DNA from: Strongylocentrotus droebachiensis
Taxonomy: Eukaryota > Echinodermata > Echinoidea > Camarodonta > Strongylocentrotidae
Assembly: GCA_035222895.1 (NCBI GenBank)
Contig: JAVYIG010002510.1
Span: forward strand, 1 to 64,000
DNA: 64,000 bases
Reading direction: 5' to 3'
In this document: positions 22,421 to 34,395 of the stretch, piece after piece
Layout of the letters: each line of letters starts with the position of its first letter
Numbering within the stretch: the first letter of the stretch is position 1
Made by a program: the position numbers and the translations under genes
Notes under the pieces: model-generated
Database searches by the model: none
What the model was told of the DNA's origin: nothing
The model's input: only the letters and a program-made list of their open reading frames with translations

Positions 22421-23270
22421 AACCAATGATATAATTCAAACAGTTACCAGCTTTACTATACGCTTTTTAATCATGGTAAACATCGCTTCTATACTCTATA
22501 ACCCTGCTATAACCACATCAATTATAGAATTAAACTCATGGCATACGATATGGACAAAATAGCGTCGTCGAAACCAAATCCCTGTTGGAATAGTTATGAT
22601 TGAAGAAAAAAAGAATCAAAATATACATCTGGGGAAAAATGAGTTAAAGTGACTTGGTAACATTGTTGAAGGTTGATGAAAAAATTGCTTAATTTTTGTA
22701 TAAAATGTAACTATATTACTTATTATATGCAAAAAATACTTTAAAATATTCTCAAACCACGAAGATTATCTATGGTTTTCTTTAAAGGAGTCGATTTATG
22801 ACACCCTCTAACAGTGATTAACAGTAAGTTCTCACAACCATTTTTGAATTATCCCAACCGTTTTTCCATGAAAAAAAAACATAAAACAGGCTATAAAAAA
22901 TGTCTGGAATGGAATGTCGAGCCATTTTATTGCTTTGTGACGATATCCATTCACCTAAAATGTAATTAAATAAATTGTAATAATATAGTTGGGAGAATTA
23001 AGGAATGGATCAGATCAGTTTTTCTCAATTTGTACCATGAATAATGGTCCGTTTTCACTCAAATTTTCAGCTTATCTTTAATTGTACATCTAGCATTGAA
23101 GTCACTACCTTAGCACCACTATTTCTCATCTGAACAATGTTACCAAGTCCCTTTAAGACGCCAAGCTAATGCAAAGTTTGGGGAAATTTTGAAAATTGGA
23201 TGGATAATAATTCTTTAAAATGTTGTTATATTTGAATGGATGTGTGTTATAAGCACAAGAAAATTTAGTC

Positions 23271-23478
23271 TTTAAAGGTAGGCGTTACTACTGCAGCTAG
23301 AAGGTATTAGACCACACAACGAGCCAGCGAGGTCATTGTAACAGGTGGCTATCTCATTAACTCAGCTCTCATTTAACATAAGAAAAAGAGGATCATGGGG
23401 GACCAACAGGCACCGATTTGGGAAGTTTTTCTATATAGAGGGAGCAAGTAGCTACAAGTAGGACAGTGTGCCTTTAAA
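23271..23478. mobile_element. Small TTTAAAGG-ended MITE
   Basis: Begins TTTAAAGGTAGGCG and ends GTGCCTTTAAA. Its interior (CAGGTGGCTATCTCATTAA, CAGCTCTCATTTAACATA, CTATATAGAGGG) is shared with the element at 61103-61300, which shows a dispersed family about 200 bp long. No coding capacity. Confidence 0.75.
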
Positions 23479-24904
23479 ACATTTCTGCTTTCGAGAAATA
23501 ATCAAAAACTTACCGGTGCTCCCGGTAAATTTCAAATATTTCAAATAATCGCCTCAGGCCATTCCATTGTAGTTGCGACCATACAAATATCAGAATATGC
23601 AGTTTTATATAATTTCCAAAGGGAATAGTCAGTCAATAATAGTCAAGAATCAGTTTTAAAGCTAAAGTAATATCAGTCTTGAGAGGGAGCTATACAACAT
23701 AAAGAGTTTATAATTTAGGATTTCATCATTTTAGTTAGACTCGATTTCAACCGCGACAACGATCATTGAATATAGTAAAATCGCATACAAATTATGCTTC
23801 CAATTATGTTCATTTGAACCAAATTCATGTCCCCACACCGAAACTTTGTATTACCTTTATCTGGAAATTAGTTGCAAAGAGAGACCCTTTTCTTCTTGCT
23901 ATTTTGGCGTTTGCTAAATTTACTATAAAAAGTTGTGGGTAAAATTTTGAAACATGTATATGATTTCTTATTTTTCTTTCAGGGAACTTTTTCCTTGTAA
24001 TAGCAATTCGAAACGCAAAAATGCGAAATTTGCGCTACAAACGCTTTTAATATATAGCCCAGGCTATAGGCCTCCCAAATAGGCCTAATTATAATACATA
24101 ACAAATATGATGTATTGCACCTGGGTCGGTTGGCCGATTTATATTTTGTATTTGTGCTTTTTTTCCCCTCTTTGGGCTGATATTTTCCAGGTTTTAATGC
24201 TGCTTTTTCTTTCTAAAATACATATTTTTGTATTCATTATACAATTTTTTTTCTCTCAATGAAATAACGGTGAAGCCGACCGTAGATTTCAAGATTTTGG
24301 GGTCGGTCGTTAAAGGCAATACAACAACTTTTTGTTTTAAGAAAAGAAAAACAAGAAGAAGAAGCCACATGACTGTGAAATAAGCTTATTATCAGCCTGT
24401 GTGTGTTATCCCGCCTAGTAGTTATGTTGCCACTCATGTATACCTGACATCTCTTCAAATAGAACAAATCTTTGTTCATTATTTGGTAGACTATAATGTG
24501 CCCGACAAGTGAGAGTATTTAGAATAAATTATTTAGCTGAATTAATGTAAAGGTGAGCTTTGATAACGTGTAAAAGGCCAGTATAGGGAATTTTATCATG
24601 ACTGTGCAAATGAAGAAAAAAATGCCGAATAGACGTAAATTTTTATTTCACACTTTTAAACCAAAATAATGAACAAGTATTTTGAAAAGAGATGTACTTT
24701 AACAAATATATATATTTTGTTAACACCTCTTAATTTTCTGTATGATGAACAAAATTAATAACAACATATGCCTGAAGGCCAACGAAATTATTGCTGACTT
24801 TTAATACCTCCATTTTATGCAAAGAAATTATATTACAACTAATGAGGGAGGGAGAAAATACTACCAAGGAGTTCATTGCTACTACCAATTCGAGTATATC
24901 ACAC

Positions 24905-24965
24905 TACAAGTAGGCCTATATAGGCCTACTTGTAATTATAATATCAGTATACTGATATTATAATT
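24905..24965. repeat. Two adjacent perfect palindromes
   Basis: A 30-bp perfect palindrome (24905-24934, core GTAGGCCTATATAGGCCTAC) abuts a 32-bp one (24934-24965, core ATATCAGTATACTGATAT). They share one base. No gene nearby. Confidence 0.85.
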
Positions 24966-25204
24966 CATAAACTCGAACCCTTTTTACGAGGGGAGTATAG
25001 TTACGGTCCGGTATTTGCAAACTGTTATGTTGAAAATAAGACTTGTAATATTTTGTATACTGTCTTCTATATATATATTTTAAAATATAGAAATGAATCT
25101 CAGAAGTTAGATTCAACTTGAATATGCCACCTTCTATGACACCGAAGTAAATAAAATGCGTGAGAGATAATAATTATGACAGGGGACTGGACGGAAGAAA
25201 TCGG

Positions 25205-25325
25205 CCCGAGAGAGAGAGAGAGAGAGGGAGAGAGAGATAGAGAGAGAAGGACTGTTCGAGGGAAGGAGGGAGGGAGAGACTTACGGAGAGAGAGAGAGAG
25301 AGAGAGGGAGAAGAGAGAGAAGTAG
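25205..25325. repeat. GA-rich microsatellite
   Basis: Interrupted (GA)n/(GGA)n tract. It generates long serine/leucine open frames on the minus strand that are not genes. Confidence 0.9.
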
Positions 25326-25499
25326 TAGACGAAAAAGAAGAAATAACCCACAAAAAGTATTTTGGACATATTAATTTTTGTGGATATTTTTTATTGGCAA
25401 GTCCCCCACTCCACTCCAAAAATAACTTACTTTCGATATAAAATTATGAAGCAGAAAAATCAGACAAACCGACAAACCAATTAAAAAAAGTTTGAGCAA

Positions 25500-26535
25500 A
25501 ATAATATTGGATAACTAATAAGAAAGTTATGATTTTTTAATGACATGAAAAACTTTGAAAATCACAAGACAAATTGGCAACTCCGAGTCTGTGACGTCAT
25601 TGCCTCACTATCCTCTATTATTGTTTTCTTTATATTGATAATATGAATTTCCAATTTCACCCCTAAAATCTTATTTCTTCGCACCGTGAAGCATCCAAGT
25701 CATATTTATAGTAATATGTTTTTGTGTGGATGCACTAATAATATAGCGTATTTTTTTCAATTAAATCATGAAAAATGTGAATGTTGATAAACTATTTAAA
25801 AATCAAAGACTATGAATATACAGTAGGGGCAGGGAGGTGTTAGGGGCCTATAGGCCTCAGGCGCGGATCGACGGGGGGGGGGGGTTAGGGGGTTTAAACC
25901 CCCCCCCCCCCTTGGGCGGCCCAGAAAAAAAAAAAAAAGGGAAAAAAAAGAAAAAAAGAAAGAAAAAAAGAAAGACAAAAGAACGCACGCTGGAGAGAAA
26001 CCCTTTCAAGTGCAAATATTGTGAGAAGATATTCAACTCATCTGGTAACTTAACCAAACACATGATAACTCTGGATATAACTGTGTATTAAACTGTTACT
26101 TGATTTAAAAAGACGTTACCATGCACTGCTTTTTAATTATGGTCTACATTGTGTTAATAGATGCCAGGAAAAAACATCACTTACGGGGTTCAAATAAACA
26201 CCCCAAAAAAAATCGGCTCGCCGCTTCGCGGCTCGTGGACGATGCTCCGCATCGTCATTATTTTGGTCAACCCCCCCCTTAGCAAAAAGCTAGATCCACC
26301 CCTGGGCCTATCAGAAAATAGTATAAATTCTTCAAAGTTCATCAAAGATTTTGCGAGCTGATATGCACGCAATAGCATATGACTGGACAAAGGCATGACC
26401 ATGGGGAAATCAAGTTTCTGGGGATAAAAAGGGATAAAAGTGAGGCAATGACGTCACAAACTGATATCCAAATTAGCAATTTGTGTAGTGATTTTTTGAC
26501 TCCCATAGTTTTTCATACTTAAAAAAAAGTCGGCT
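25500..26535. mobile_element. Inverted-arm MITE with TGACGTCA, hosting nested insertions
   Basis: Two arms face each other. GTGACGTCATTGCCTCAC lies at 25591-25608 and its reverse complement at 26440-26457. Similarity extends outward on both sides, including CAAATTG/CAATTTG, then TTTTTCAT and an A-rich stretch. Between the arms sits hAT-like copy C. The right arm appears to be cut at 26535 by the minisatellite-armed element and to resume at 34396 with TAGTTATCC, matching GGATAACTA in the left arm near 25508. Confidence 0.55.
25858..26304. mobile_element. hAT-like non-autonomous element, copy C (inverted)
   Basis: Same family as 2786 and 4134, in opposite orientation: left end CAGGCGCGGATCGACGG, right end CTAGATCCACCCCTG. 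Plus-strand positions about 25985-26065 encode the decayed C2H2 block. RTHAGEKPF is in one frame and FKCKYCEKIFNSSGNL with TKH in another, and the last His is replaced. It differs from copies A/B throughout, so it is an independent, older relative. Confidence 0.7.
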
Positions 26536-26559
26536 TACCCAGGTCGAAAATCCCATAGA

Positions 26560-27540
26560 AACCAGTAGAGAAAACCAGTACAGATTTCTAACGGTTTCTA
26601 GTGGTCAATTCTCTACTGGTTTCAATATGGAAAGTGGCGCTTTTTCCATTATACCAGTAGAAAAGAATCGTACTGGAACCAGCAGAAGACCAGTAGAAGA
26701 CCATTAGCAAAACCTAATGGCACCATTAGGAGACCAGTAGGAATCCCAACTGGAACCATTAGGAGACCAGTAGGAAACAAGTACAAATCCCCACTGGAAC
26801 CAGTAGGGGACCAGTAGAAATCTATATAAAAACCATTAGAAGACCAGTAGAAAAGAAGTGCTGGAACCATTAGACAAGTAAAAAAGAAGTCATGGAACCA
26901 TTAGGAGACCAGTAGGAATCCATACAGAAACCATTAGGATACCAGTAGAAAACCAGTAGAAAACCCCAATGGAACCATTAGGAGACCAGTAGGAATCCCA
27001 ACTGGAACCATTAGGAGACCAGTAGGAATTCATACAGAAATCATTAGGATACCAGTAGAAAACCAGTAGAAAACCCCAATGGAACCATTAGGAGACCAGT
27101 AGGAATCCCAACTGGAACCATTAGGAGACCAGTAGGAATCCATACAGAAACCATTAGGATACCAGTAGAAAACCAGTAGAAAACCCCAATGGAACCATTA
27201 GGAGACCAGTAGGAATCCCAACTGGAACCATTAGGAGACCAGTAGGAATCCATACAGAAACCATTAGGATACCAGTAGAAGACCAGTAGAAAACCCTAAT
27301 GGAACCGTTAGGAGACCAGTAGGAATCCCAACTGGAACCATTAGAAGACCAGTAGGAATCCATACAGAAACCATTAGGATACCAGTAGAAGACCAGTGGA
27401 AAACTCTTATGGAACCATTAGGAGACCAGTAGGAATCCCAACTGGAACCATTACGACACCAGTAGAAAACAAGTATGAATCCCCAATGGAACCAGTAGGA
27501 GACCAGTAGAACACAAGTAGGAATCCTCAATTGAACCACA
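26560..27540. repeat. Left minisatellite arm, about 110-bp higher-order unit
   Basis: Subunits of about 20-25 bp (ACCATTAGGAGACCAGTAGG, AATCCCAACTGGA, AAACCAGTAGAAAACC) are organised in a roughly 110-bp unit, clearest from 26900 to 27400. The first and last copies are degenerate. Open frames such as YWSPNGSS repeats on the minus strand come from the repeat and are not a protein. Confidence 0.9.
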
Positions 27541-28512
27541 GCATTGGTTACATTACATGGTTGACATTTTTTTGATCAGTTTAAATTCTACTACATCAAT
27601 GCACTTCCAACACAGTACTCCTCACAAAATCTGCCAGCCCTTGTTTGTTTTTTTGTACTTTAAAAGGGCATGCTGGTCTGCAAAGTAGACACGAAAATGA
27701 CAGGAGCTGGCATGAAGTTTGCTTCCAACACAATTAACTATTTTCTCGAGGTTCAGCCATTTCTCTCGCAAACGTCTGTTAACAAAAGACATCACAATCA
27801 TGTTGGTTCATCTTTATCATATTTAACACTTAACAGTGTGTCCTTTAATTATCTGTCAGAATATCATACATCATATAGTGATTACAATGACATGAACGTT
27901 TAAAAGCAAGGCTAACAGCTTAAATGAAAAAGGATTTTTTTTTTTTACACATTTCAACAACAAAAGAAGAAATTAAAAAAAAAACAATGTTAAATTGGCT
28001 AATTATTGTCTAGAAATTATGGCCAGTTTTAACAAAGAGAAATCAATCTTGAAAATTTGGAGTAGATGTTTAAAAGAGTAGGTTTGGCAATTTGCAATAG
28101 TTATCTTACAGTAGCCATCATGAGTAGAAACAATGAGAAATAGTTTTTGCTGAGAAATTTCGTTTGTAATTTTCCACCATGGAGAATAAGTTCATTTGCA
28201 CAAATTTAAGTACTTCATTCATGTATATTAAATAGAGAATAATTCACAAATGATTACGCAAAGCATGATTTTGACCTGTAGATTGTCATAGTACATGTAA
28301 AAGATTGATATGAAGTTGCAGCAATTGGAAATGTAATATTGTTTACTACATAATATAAGCCTACTACATTCACAAGCAAAACAAATTCATTTACGGTCTT
28401 ACTATTTTGACAAGTGCTGTGATATGCTGTTCATCAATAAATGTAACTTGATAGTACAGTGTATTATGACAAATTATGACAAATCGATAAACAAATGAAA
28501 TATGGTCCATAT

Positions 28513-28900
28513 TTATAAGAAGGGTTTGAATTTAAAAATGAAATAGATTTCATAATTACGAAAAATATAAATGGTGCATAATTCTGGAATTGAAAAAGGG
28601 GCGTTAATAACGATATTGAAATAGGGTTCATAATTCGGCAAATGAAATGGTATTATTTTGAATATGAAATAGGATTCATTATATTGACGGTTCGTAATTC
28701 CAAAAAGGATAAAGGGTTCTATTTGCATTTTCAGAATAATAAACTTTTGGAAGTATATTGAGCCCTATTTAATTTTCTGAATTATGAACCATATTTCATT
28801 TTTGGAATTACAAATCCTAGTTCATTTTCAGAATTAGGAATCCTACTTCATTTGTAGAATTATGAACCCTTTAGAATTTATAAAATTATGAACCCTCAGA
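28513..28900. repeat. Mirror-arranged array of TTCATAATT words
   Basis: Degenerate 25-35 bp units containing GAAATAGG and TTCATAATTC run forward to about 28735. The reverse complements (GAATTATGAACC, CATTTTCAGAATT) then run to about 28900. This makes a large imperfect foldback. Confidence 0.7.
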
Positions 28901-29034
28901 AAACGACATATAACAGTTCAAAGATTTCCTATCCATATGAATACATGTACTGTACGTAGGTCATTTTCGTATTGTAATCAAATTTAATGAATACGGTAGG
29001 TCCTTGTTAAGTGCCTCATTACCAATTATTAAAT

Positions 29035-29203
29035 TCACCTGTTACGAATAAATGTATTTAAATAGTCAGAATACAAATTGAATACATTACGTGTTGCTAG
29101 TACTATAGGTAGGACAAACATTATGTCTTGCCCTACCTAACAACACATAATGTTTGCATATCGCATTCTGACTATTGAAATACAATTATTCTTAATAGGT
29201 GAA
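29035..29203. repeat. 169-bp foldback element
   Basis: The arms TTCACCTGTTACGAATAAATG and, reversed, TTCACCTATTAAGAATAATTG pair, and extend through AATAGTCAGAAT. The centre (AGGTAGGACAAACATTATG / CCCTACCTAACAACACATAATG) also pairs partly. Probably a MITE. Confidence 0.75.
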
Positions 29204-29293
29204 AGAGATAATTTGTTCCGCGGCACTTTGATTTGATTTATAACGAAAATGGCCTAATCACATTATGTTACATAGGGCTTACCCTTTACACTT

Positions 29294-29956
29294 TTTAAAG
29301 GGAAATCCAACCTTAACAGACAACTATACTTTTAAAAAATTGCAAATTAAATCTGACAGAAAATAAGGTGGTTATGGATTGTTGAAAGCTGTAATCACTA
29401 AACCTAAGGGCATTTTAAATTGGCTGAATCGGTGATGTCACTATGACGAGCTGCTGGACTACTTTCCCATTTATTTCAACACACAAAATGATTTAAATAT
29501 TTTTTTTCTTCAAAATGTATGATTCACGAGTGGCTTTTCTATGTAGAGGACCTGTAATAATGTGCTATTCATAATATATTTTGAGTAGTTCTCAAAGGGA
29601 GAAGGCACTTAAAATAAAAATAGAATTTATTATATTTCATTAACAAATGGGAGAGTTGTCCCATGACTACAGGTGTAATAATAATAATAATAATAGTGGG
29701 TTCTTGTGTAGCGCTCATGTCAGTCAGATTTGACCCTCCTGGCGCTCCCGATTATTACCCTGGCTTTAGCACGGCTGCCATACGGCGCTCTAGCATTTCA
29801 TTGAGATATGCATGGATTTAGTGATCTCATATTTATATATTATCACAACTCCCTTTATATTGGCCCGATTTATTTCAAACTTTCGCCTTTCTATTTCTCT
29901 TATTTTTCAGCTTCCATTTCAATGAACTTATTACAAGGGTTGGATTGTCTTTTAAG
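29294..29956. mobile_element. TTAA-type MITE with an embedded SINE fragment
   Basis: The left end TTAAAGGGAAATCCAACC pairs imperfectly with the right end, which reads TTAAAAGACAATCCAACC when reversed. Around 29675-29810 it contains an ATA-rich tail and a SINE body (GGGTTCTTGTGTAGCGCTCATG, ACGGCGCTCTAGCATTTCA) in minus orientation, matching the copy at 40.9 kb. Confidence 0.6.
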
Positions 29957-32589
29957 GCTCGTTCAGATATGATGCTGGAGTTGACATAAAGTTCTATATG
30001 CTTTACATTTCTATATATTATAATACAGAGTCAGAGATCACTGAATATGCGCAGTCCAAAATATACAAAAACATGTAGGTCCTTTGTTACCGTTCACTTT
30101 AAACATAAAACAAAACTGCAGCATTTTTGGAATTTTTTGGGCGGTTCACGTGCCATACCTGAATAAAGTCTTAAGTGCATAAGATTGGAATCGATTTGTA
30201 TTGCATCTACCTCATTCAATTTTTCTCTATTACCAACTTATATAATTTGCCACAGGTTTTAGGAATTGACATTGTGATATGAAGGGGCTGGGGTCGAGTA
30301 TGAGACTGATCTACTACATAAGCATTATGAAACAGGTCTACTTCATAAATAGTAATAACAAATTTATTAAAATACAGAGATCTTTTACCCAAAGTGCTAA
30401 TATGTATGTTTGTAAACCCTGGAATTCATTAAAATGGCAAGTGACATGAATGGGCATCTCAGTTCTACATCTAAGCTATTCAGGTTCGTGGCTATAACTC
30501 ACTCCCCCCCCCCCCACCCATCTCTCTCTCTCTCGATATCTCTATAATGAAGGGGAAAGTAACCTCTGTGTGTGTGTAGACCTCATTTTGGAAATATTCC
30601 TCTTCAGCTTGGACTCATGGTTTAGATTTTGGGTGGAATCTCCTGTATAATGCAAGTGCTGCTTGATCCAGGGTAGATACCGGTACACGCAAAGAATTCT
30701 AATGCATGATTATAGAGCAAAAAGAAAGGAAAACAAGTTAAGAAAAACTTTTATCCATTTTAAAACTAGCATGTAAACAATGAATTAAATAATGAATTCT
30801 GTCAGAAAAGCGCAGTTTCAAAGATTTATCAGAAATAAAATAATCTCTCATTGCTCACAAACATATAACATACCTTTGCATTTTAAACATTTGTTGTCAA
30901 TGCAAACGTGAATCAGGATTTTTTTGCAAATAATTATCAATACAATTCTAGTTTGCTGAAGAGAGTAGAATCCAAGCTCTATTGCTAAGGAGGGAAAAGA
31001 ACACTGTTTGAAACTCACAAAATATGGTCGGTTATTGCAATATACCTGCAGGTTTTAGTGATCTAAAATTAATTGAATTTTATATATTTGAAACTTAGGA
31101 AAAATAAGCATTTCGAATCAGTGTCATGATCAGGGAAAATTAAAAATATATGTACAGAAATAATACAAGTACATCTACACAATTACCTATAATGGCTTCA
31201 ACTGTGTCACGAGGCTGCTGAATGCTGATCCAGGAGGTTGAGAGAAAGTAGCATTTTCTGCATGGTCTCACGTCAATATAGGCCTACTGTGTCCACAATA
31301 TGCTTTGAATCCACTGTTTGGCAAAAGATGTCAAAAGATGCCTACAATTAATAAGAACAAAAATAAAGTTAAAACAAATTGAACGGTTGATGCATGTGCA
31401 ACACACATACATGTAGGCCTACTACAAACTTCTTTGTACAGCCTGCGGGGGAGGAATTTTGTTTACCATTTACGGGTCTAGCTGTTTATTTCCAGATGAG
31501 GGCTTCTGTTCATATTGTACGAAATTGCGAACACACCATAAAGTGATTATAAAGCCCCCTTCCCCGCTTGTCTTGAAATTAGGGTGCGTTGCAGAAACGG
31601 AGTACCGCCTTAACGCACTCTTTCGGGATAAGCGCGGGGGGGGGGGGGGGGGGGACGGCGGCTTGTCTGATTATCAAGATATTTATGATTGGAATTCAAA
31701 ATTTCAAAAACGTTTTCCCCAATGGTTTTATAACACTACAGTCTATTGGGGAAAATGAGTAGGGTCTATGGTAAAACCGGTCACTCAAAAGTCAAAGATT
31801 TTCACTTTTTGAGGCACTTCATCAAGTTTATGATCATTTTGAAGCGCAATTTTGTTAGGGCTTCAATATAACACCATATCACTGACACTGATAATACGTA
31901 GGGCCATGCATCATAGATTTAACATTGTTAAACGATGCCTTTAAAGCCATGTGTAGGTGAATGCACAAACTTGCATCAAGATCTAACATAAAAATACATG
32001 GATGGGACAATTAATACAATACATTTCTCATCTTTGCGGCAGGCGTTGAAAGCACTCCTAGTAGACACGATCATACATTAATTACTACGTTTCAAAACAG
32101 AAAACAGTTACTGCACACATTGCAAATAAATTAGGTAAATCTAAGACTTACCCATATTGAAGAATAGCAGGGGAAAACAAAGTAATAAAAAGATTTTGTC
32201 TCTCTGCTCTGGCTCCTGTAGCTGTTGAGGATAGGATTAATGGCTGTCTTGCTGTCTTGTGTGTGTGTCTAGGCATGGCCTGGCTGGGTACACGCACACA
32301 CTGCATGCATTGATTACATGTGCACACACACACAGTGCTAGTGTAGCCCAGAGAGATGCCAGCTGTGTAGCCGTTTAAAAAAGGCGGCAGTCGCATTTTG
32401 GGGTTTTGGGGCTGTATAGTCTTGATCAATATTGCAGACCTTACAGGGCATATGTCAAGATGTTGCACAATCTGTAAAATAAAACTATTAATATAATGAC
32501 TAATGACATTTTAGAGTTTTCCATCCCTGTTTTGGGGTTTTTAAATAAATATAGTCAGACTGATTCAGAGGCGGCGCTAGATCTTACTG

Positions 32590-34378
32590 ATTTCTATTTG
32601 TTTCAACTGGTTTTCAAATCCATTGACATGGGCTCGATCTGCTGGTTTGTAAAGGTTTCTAATGGTAATTGACTTAAGATTTTTACACCCATGTTCAAAC
32701 CATTAGAATCTAATGGTTTCTATCAGATTCTAGTGGTCTTCAAAACCATTAGGCTCTACTGGTTTTGTAAAGGTGTCTAATGGTTTGACTTAAGATTTGT
32801 GCATCCATGTTCAAACCATTAGATCTTACTGGTTTTTATTGGTTTCTACTGGTCTTCAAACCATTACAGTCTACTGGTTTGTTAAGGTTTCTAATGGTTT
32901 GACTTAGGGTTTTTACACCCATGTTAAAACCATTATATTCTTCTGGTTTCTATCGGATTCTAGTGGTCTTCAAAACCATTAGGCTCTGACTGGTTTTGTA
33001 AAGGTGTCTAATGGTTTGACTTAGGATTTTTACACCCAATGTGTTAAAACCATTAGATTCTTCTGGTTTCTATCGGACTCTAGTGGTCTGAAAAACCATT
33101 AGGCTCTACTGGTTTTGTAAAGGTGTCTAATGGTTTGACTTAGGATTTTTACACCCATGTTAAAACCATTAGATTCTTCTGGTTTCTATCGGGTTCTAAT
33201 GGTCTTCAAAACCATTAGGCTCTACTGGTTTTGTAAAGGTGTCTAATGGTTTGACTTAGGATTTTTACACCAATGTTAAAACCATTAGATTCTTCTGGTT
33301 TCTATCAGATTCTAGTGGTCTTCAAAACCATTAGGCTCTACTGGTTTGTTAAGGTTTCTAATGGTTTGACTTAGGATTTTTACACCCATGTTAAAACCAT
33401 TAGATTCTTCTGGTTTCTATCGGATTCTAGTGGTCTTCAAAACCATTAGGCTCTACTGGTTTTGTAAAGGTGTCTAATGGTTTGACTTATATATTTGTGC
33501 ATCCATGTTCAAACCATTAGATCTTACTGGTTTCTATTGGTTTCTTCTGGTCTTCAAACCATTAGGCTCTACTGGTTTGTTAAGGTTTCTAATGGTTTGA
33601 CTTAGGATTTTTACACCCATGTTAAAACCATTAGATCCTACTGGTTTCTATCGGATTCTAGTGGTCTTCATAACCATTAGGCTCTACTGGTTTGTAAAGG
33701 TGTCTAATGGTTTGACTTAGGATTTTTACACCAATGTTAAAACCATTAGATTCTTCTGGTTTCTATCAGATTCTAGTGGTCTTCAAAACCATTAGGCTCT
33801 ACTGGTTTGTTAAGGTTTCTAATGGTTTGACTTAGGATTTTTACACCCATGTTAAAACCATTAGATTCTTCTGGTTTCTATCGGATTCTAGTGGTCTTCA
33901 AAACCATTAGGCTCTACTGGTTTTGTAAAGGTGTCTAATGGTTTGACTTATATATTTGTGCATCCATGTTCAAACCATTAGATCTTACTGGTTTCTATTG
34001 GTTTCTTCTGGTCTTCAAACCATTAGGCTCTACTGGTTTGTTAAGGTTTCTAATGGTTTGACTTAGGATTTTTACACCCATGTTAAAACCATTAGATCCT
34101 ACTGGTTTCTATCGGATTCTAGTGGTCTTCATAACCATTAGGCTCTACTGGTTTGTAAAGGTGTCTAATGGTTTGACTTAAGATTTGTGCATCCATGTTC
34201 AAACCATTAGATCTTACTGGTTTCTACTGGTCTTTAAACCATGACAGTCTACTGGTTTGTAAAGGTTTATACTGGTTTTACTTCACAGTTCCTCCTGATC
34301 ACCATTAGACTCTAATGGTTTCTTGAAAACCAGTAAAACCATTAGAATGTCTCTACTGGTTTCTACTGGTTTCTAAAG
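32590..34378. repeat. Right minisatellite arm, about 115-bp unit with 461-bp higher-order repeat
   Basis: The unit contains ACCATTAGGCTCTACTGG, GTCTAATGGTTTGACTTA, TTTTTACACCCATGTT and TCTGGTTTCTATCGGATTC, at a period of about 115 bp. Variant units recur 461 bp apart (a CAATGTTAAAACC variant at 33271 and 33732; a TATATATTTGTGCATCC variant at about 33488 and 33949). That shows block duplication of four units. It shares its ACCATTAG/CTACTGG vocabulary with the left arm. Confidence 0.9.
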
Positions 34379-34395
34379 GAATTTCGACCTGGGTA

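Larger units (their letters stand above)
22421..25480. other. Intergenic, mostly unassigned; contains one MITE and palindromes
   Basis: No gene. Contains the TTAA-type MITE at 23271-23478, two perfect palindromes at 24905-24965, and GA/CT microsatellite at about 25205-25325. Confidence 0.5.
27541..32589. other. Centre of the minisatellite-armed element
   Basis: AT-rich and without a supported gene. It holds a mirror-arranged short repeat array (28513-28900), a foldback (29035-29203), a MITE with an embedded SINE fragment (29294-29956), a CT run near 30520 and a poly(G) run at 31638-31654. About 30,000-31,600 shows nothing recognisable. Confidence 0.5.
26538..34393. mobile_element. 7.86 kb TA-flanked element with inverted minisatellite arms
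   Basis: The left end reads TA then CCCAGGTCGAAAATCCC; the right end, reverse complemented, reads TA then CCCAGGTCGAAATTCC. After a 2-3 base mismatch both continue TAGAAACCAGTAGA, giving inverted ends of at least 35 bp with TA on both outer sides. Inside each end is a minisatellite arm (26560-27540 left, 32590-34378 right) built from ACCATTAG and ACCAGTAG words. The 5 kb centre has no open frame with recognisable homology, so any transposase must come from elsewhere. The sequence flanking the two ends looks like the two halves of one TGACGTCA MITE. The family is unknown; TA flanks recall Tc1/mariner-type targets, but that is weak evidence. Confidence 0.6.

Noticed and set aside
27044-27539. 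Open frames with YWSPNGSS-type repeats
   Set aside because: They follow the 110-bp minisatellite, appear in shifted frames each period, and lack any flanking gene structure.
31459-31758. 99-residue plus-strand frame
   Set aside because: Spans a poly(G) run and has no recognisable domain or splice context.
26538-34393. The large element as an autonomous transposon or a Polinton-like element
   Set aside because: No transposase, polymerase, integrase or capsid-like frame is visible and the flanks show TA only, not a 6-bp duplication.
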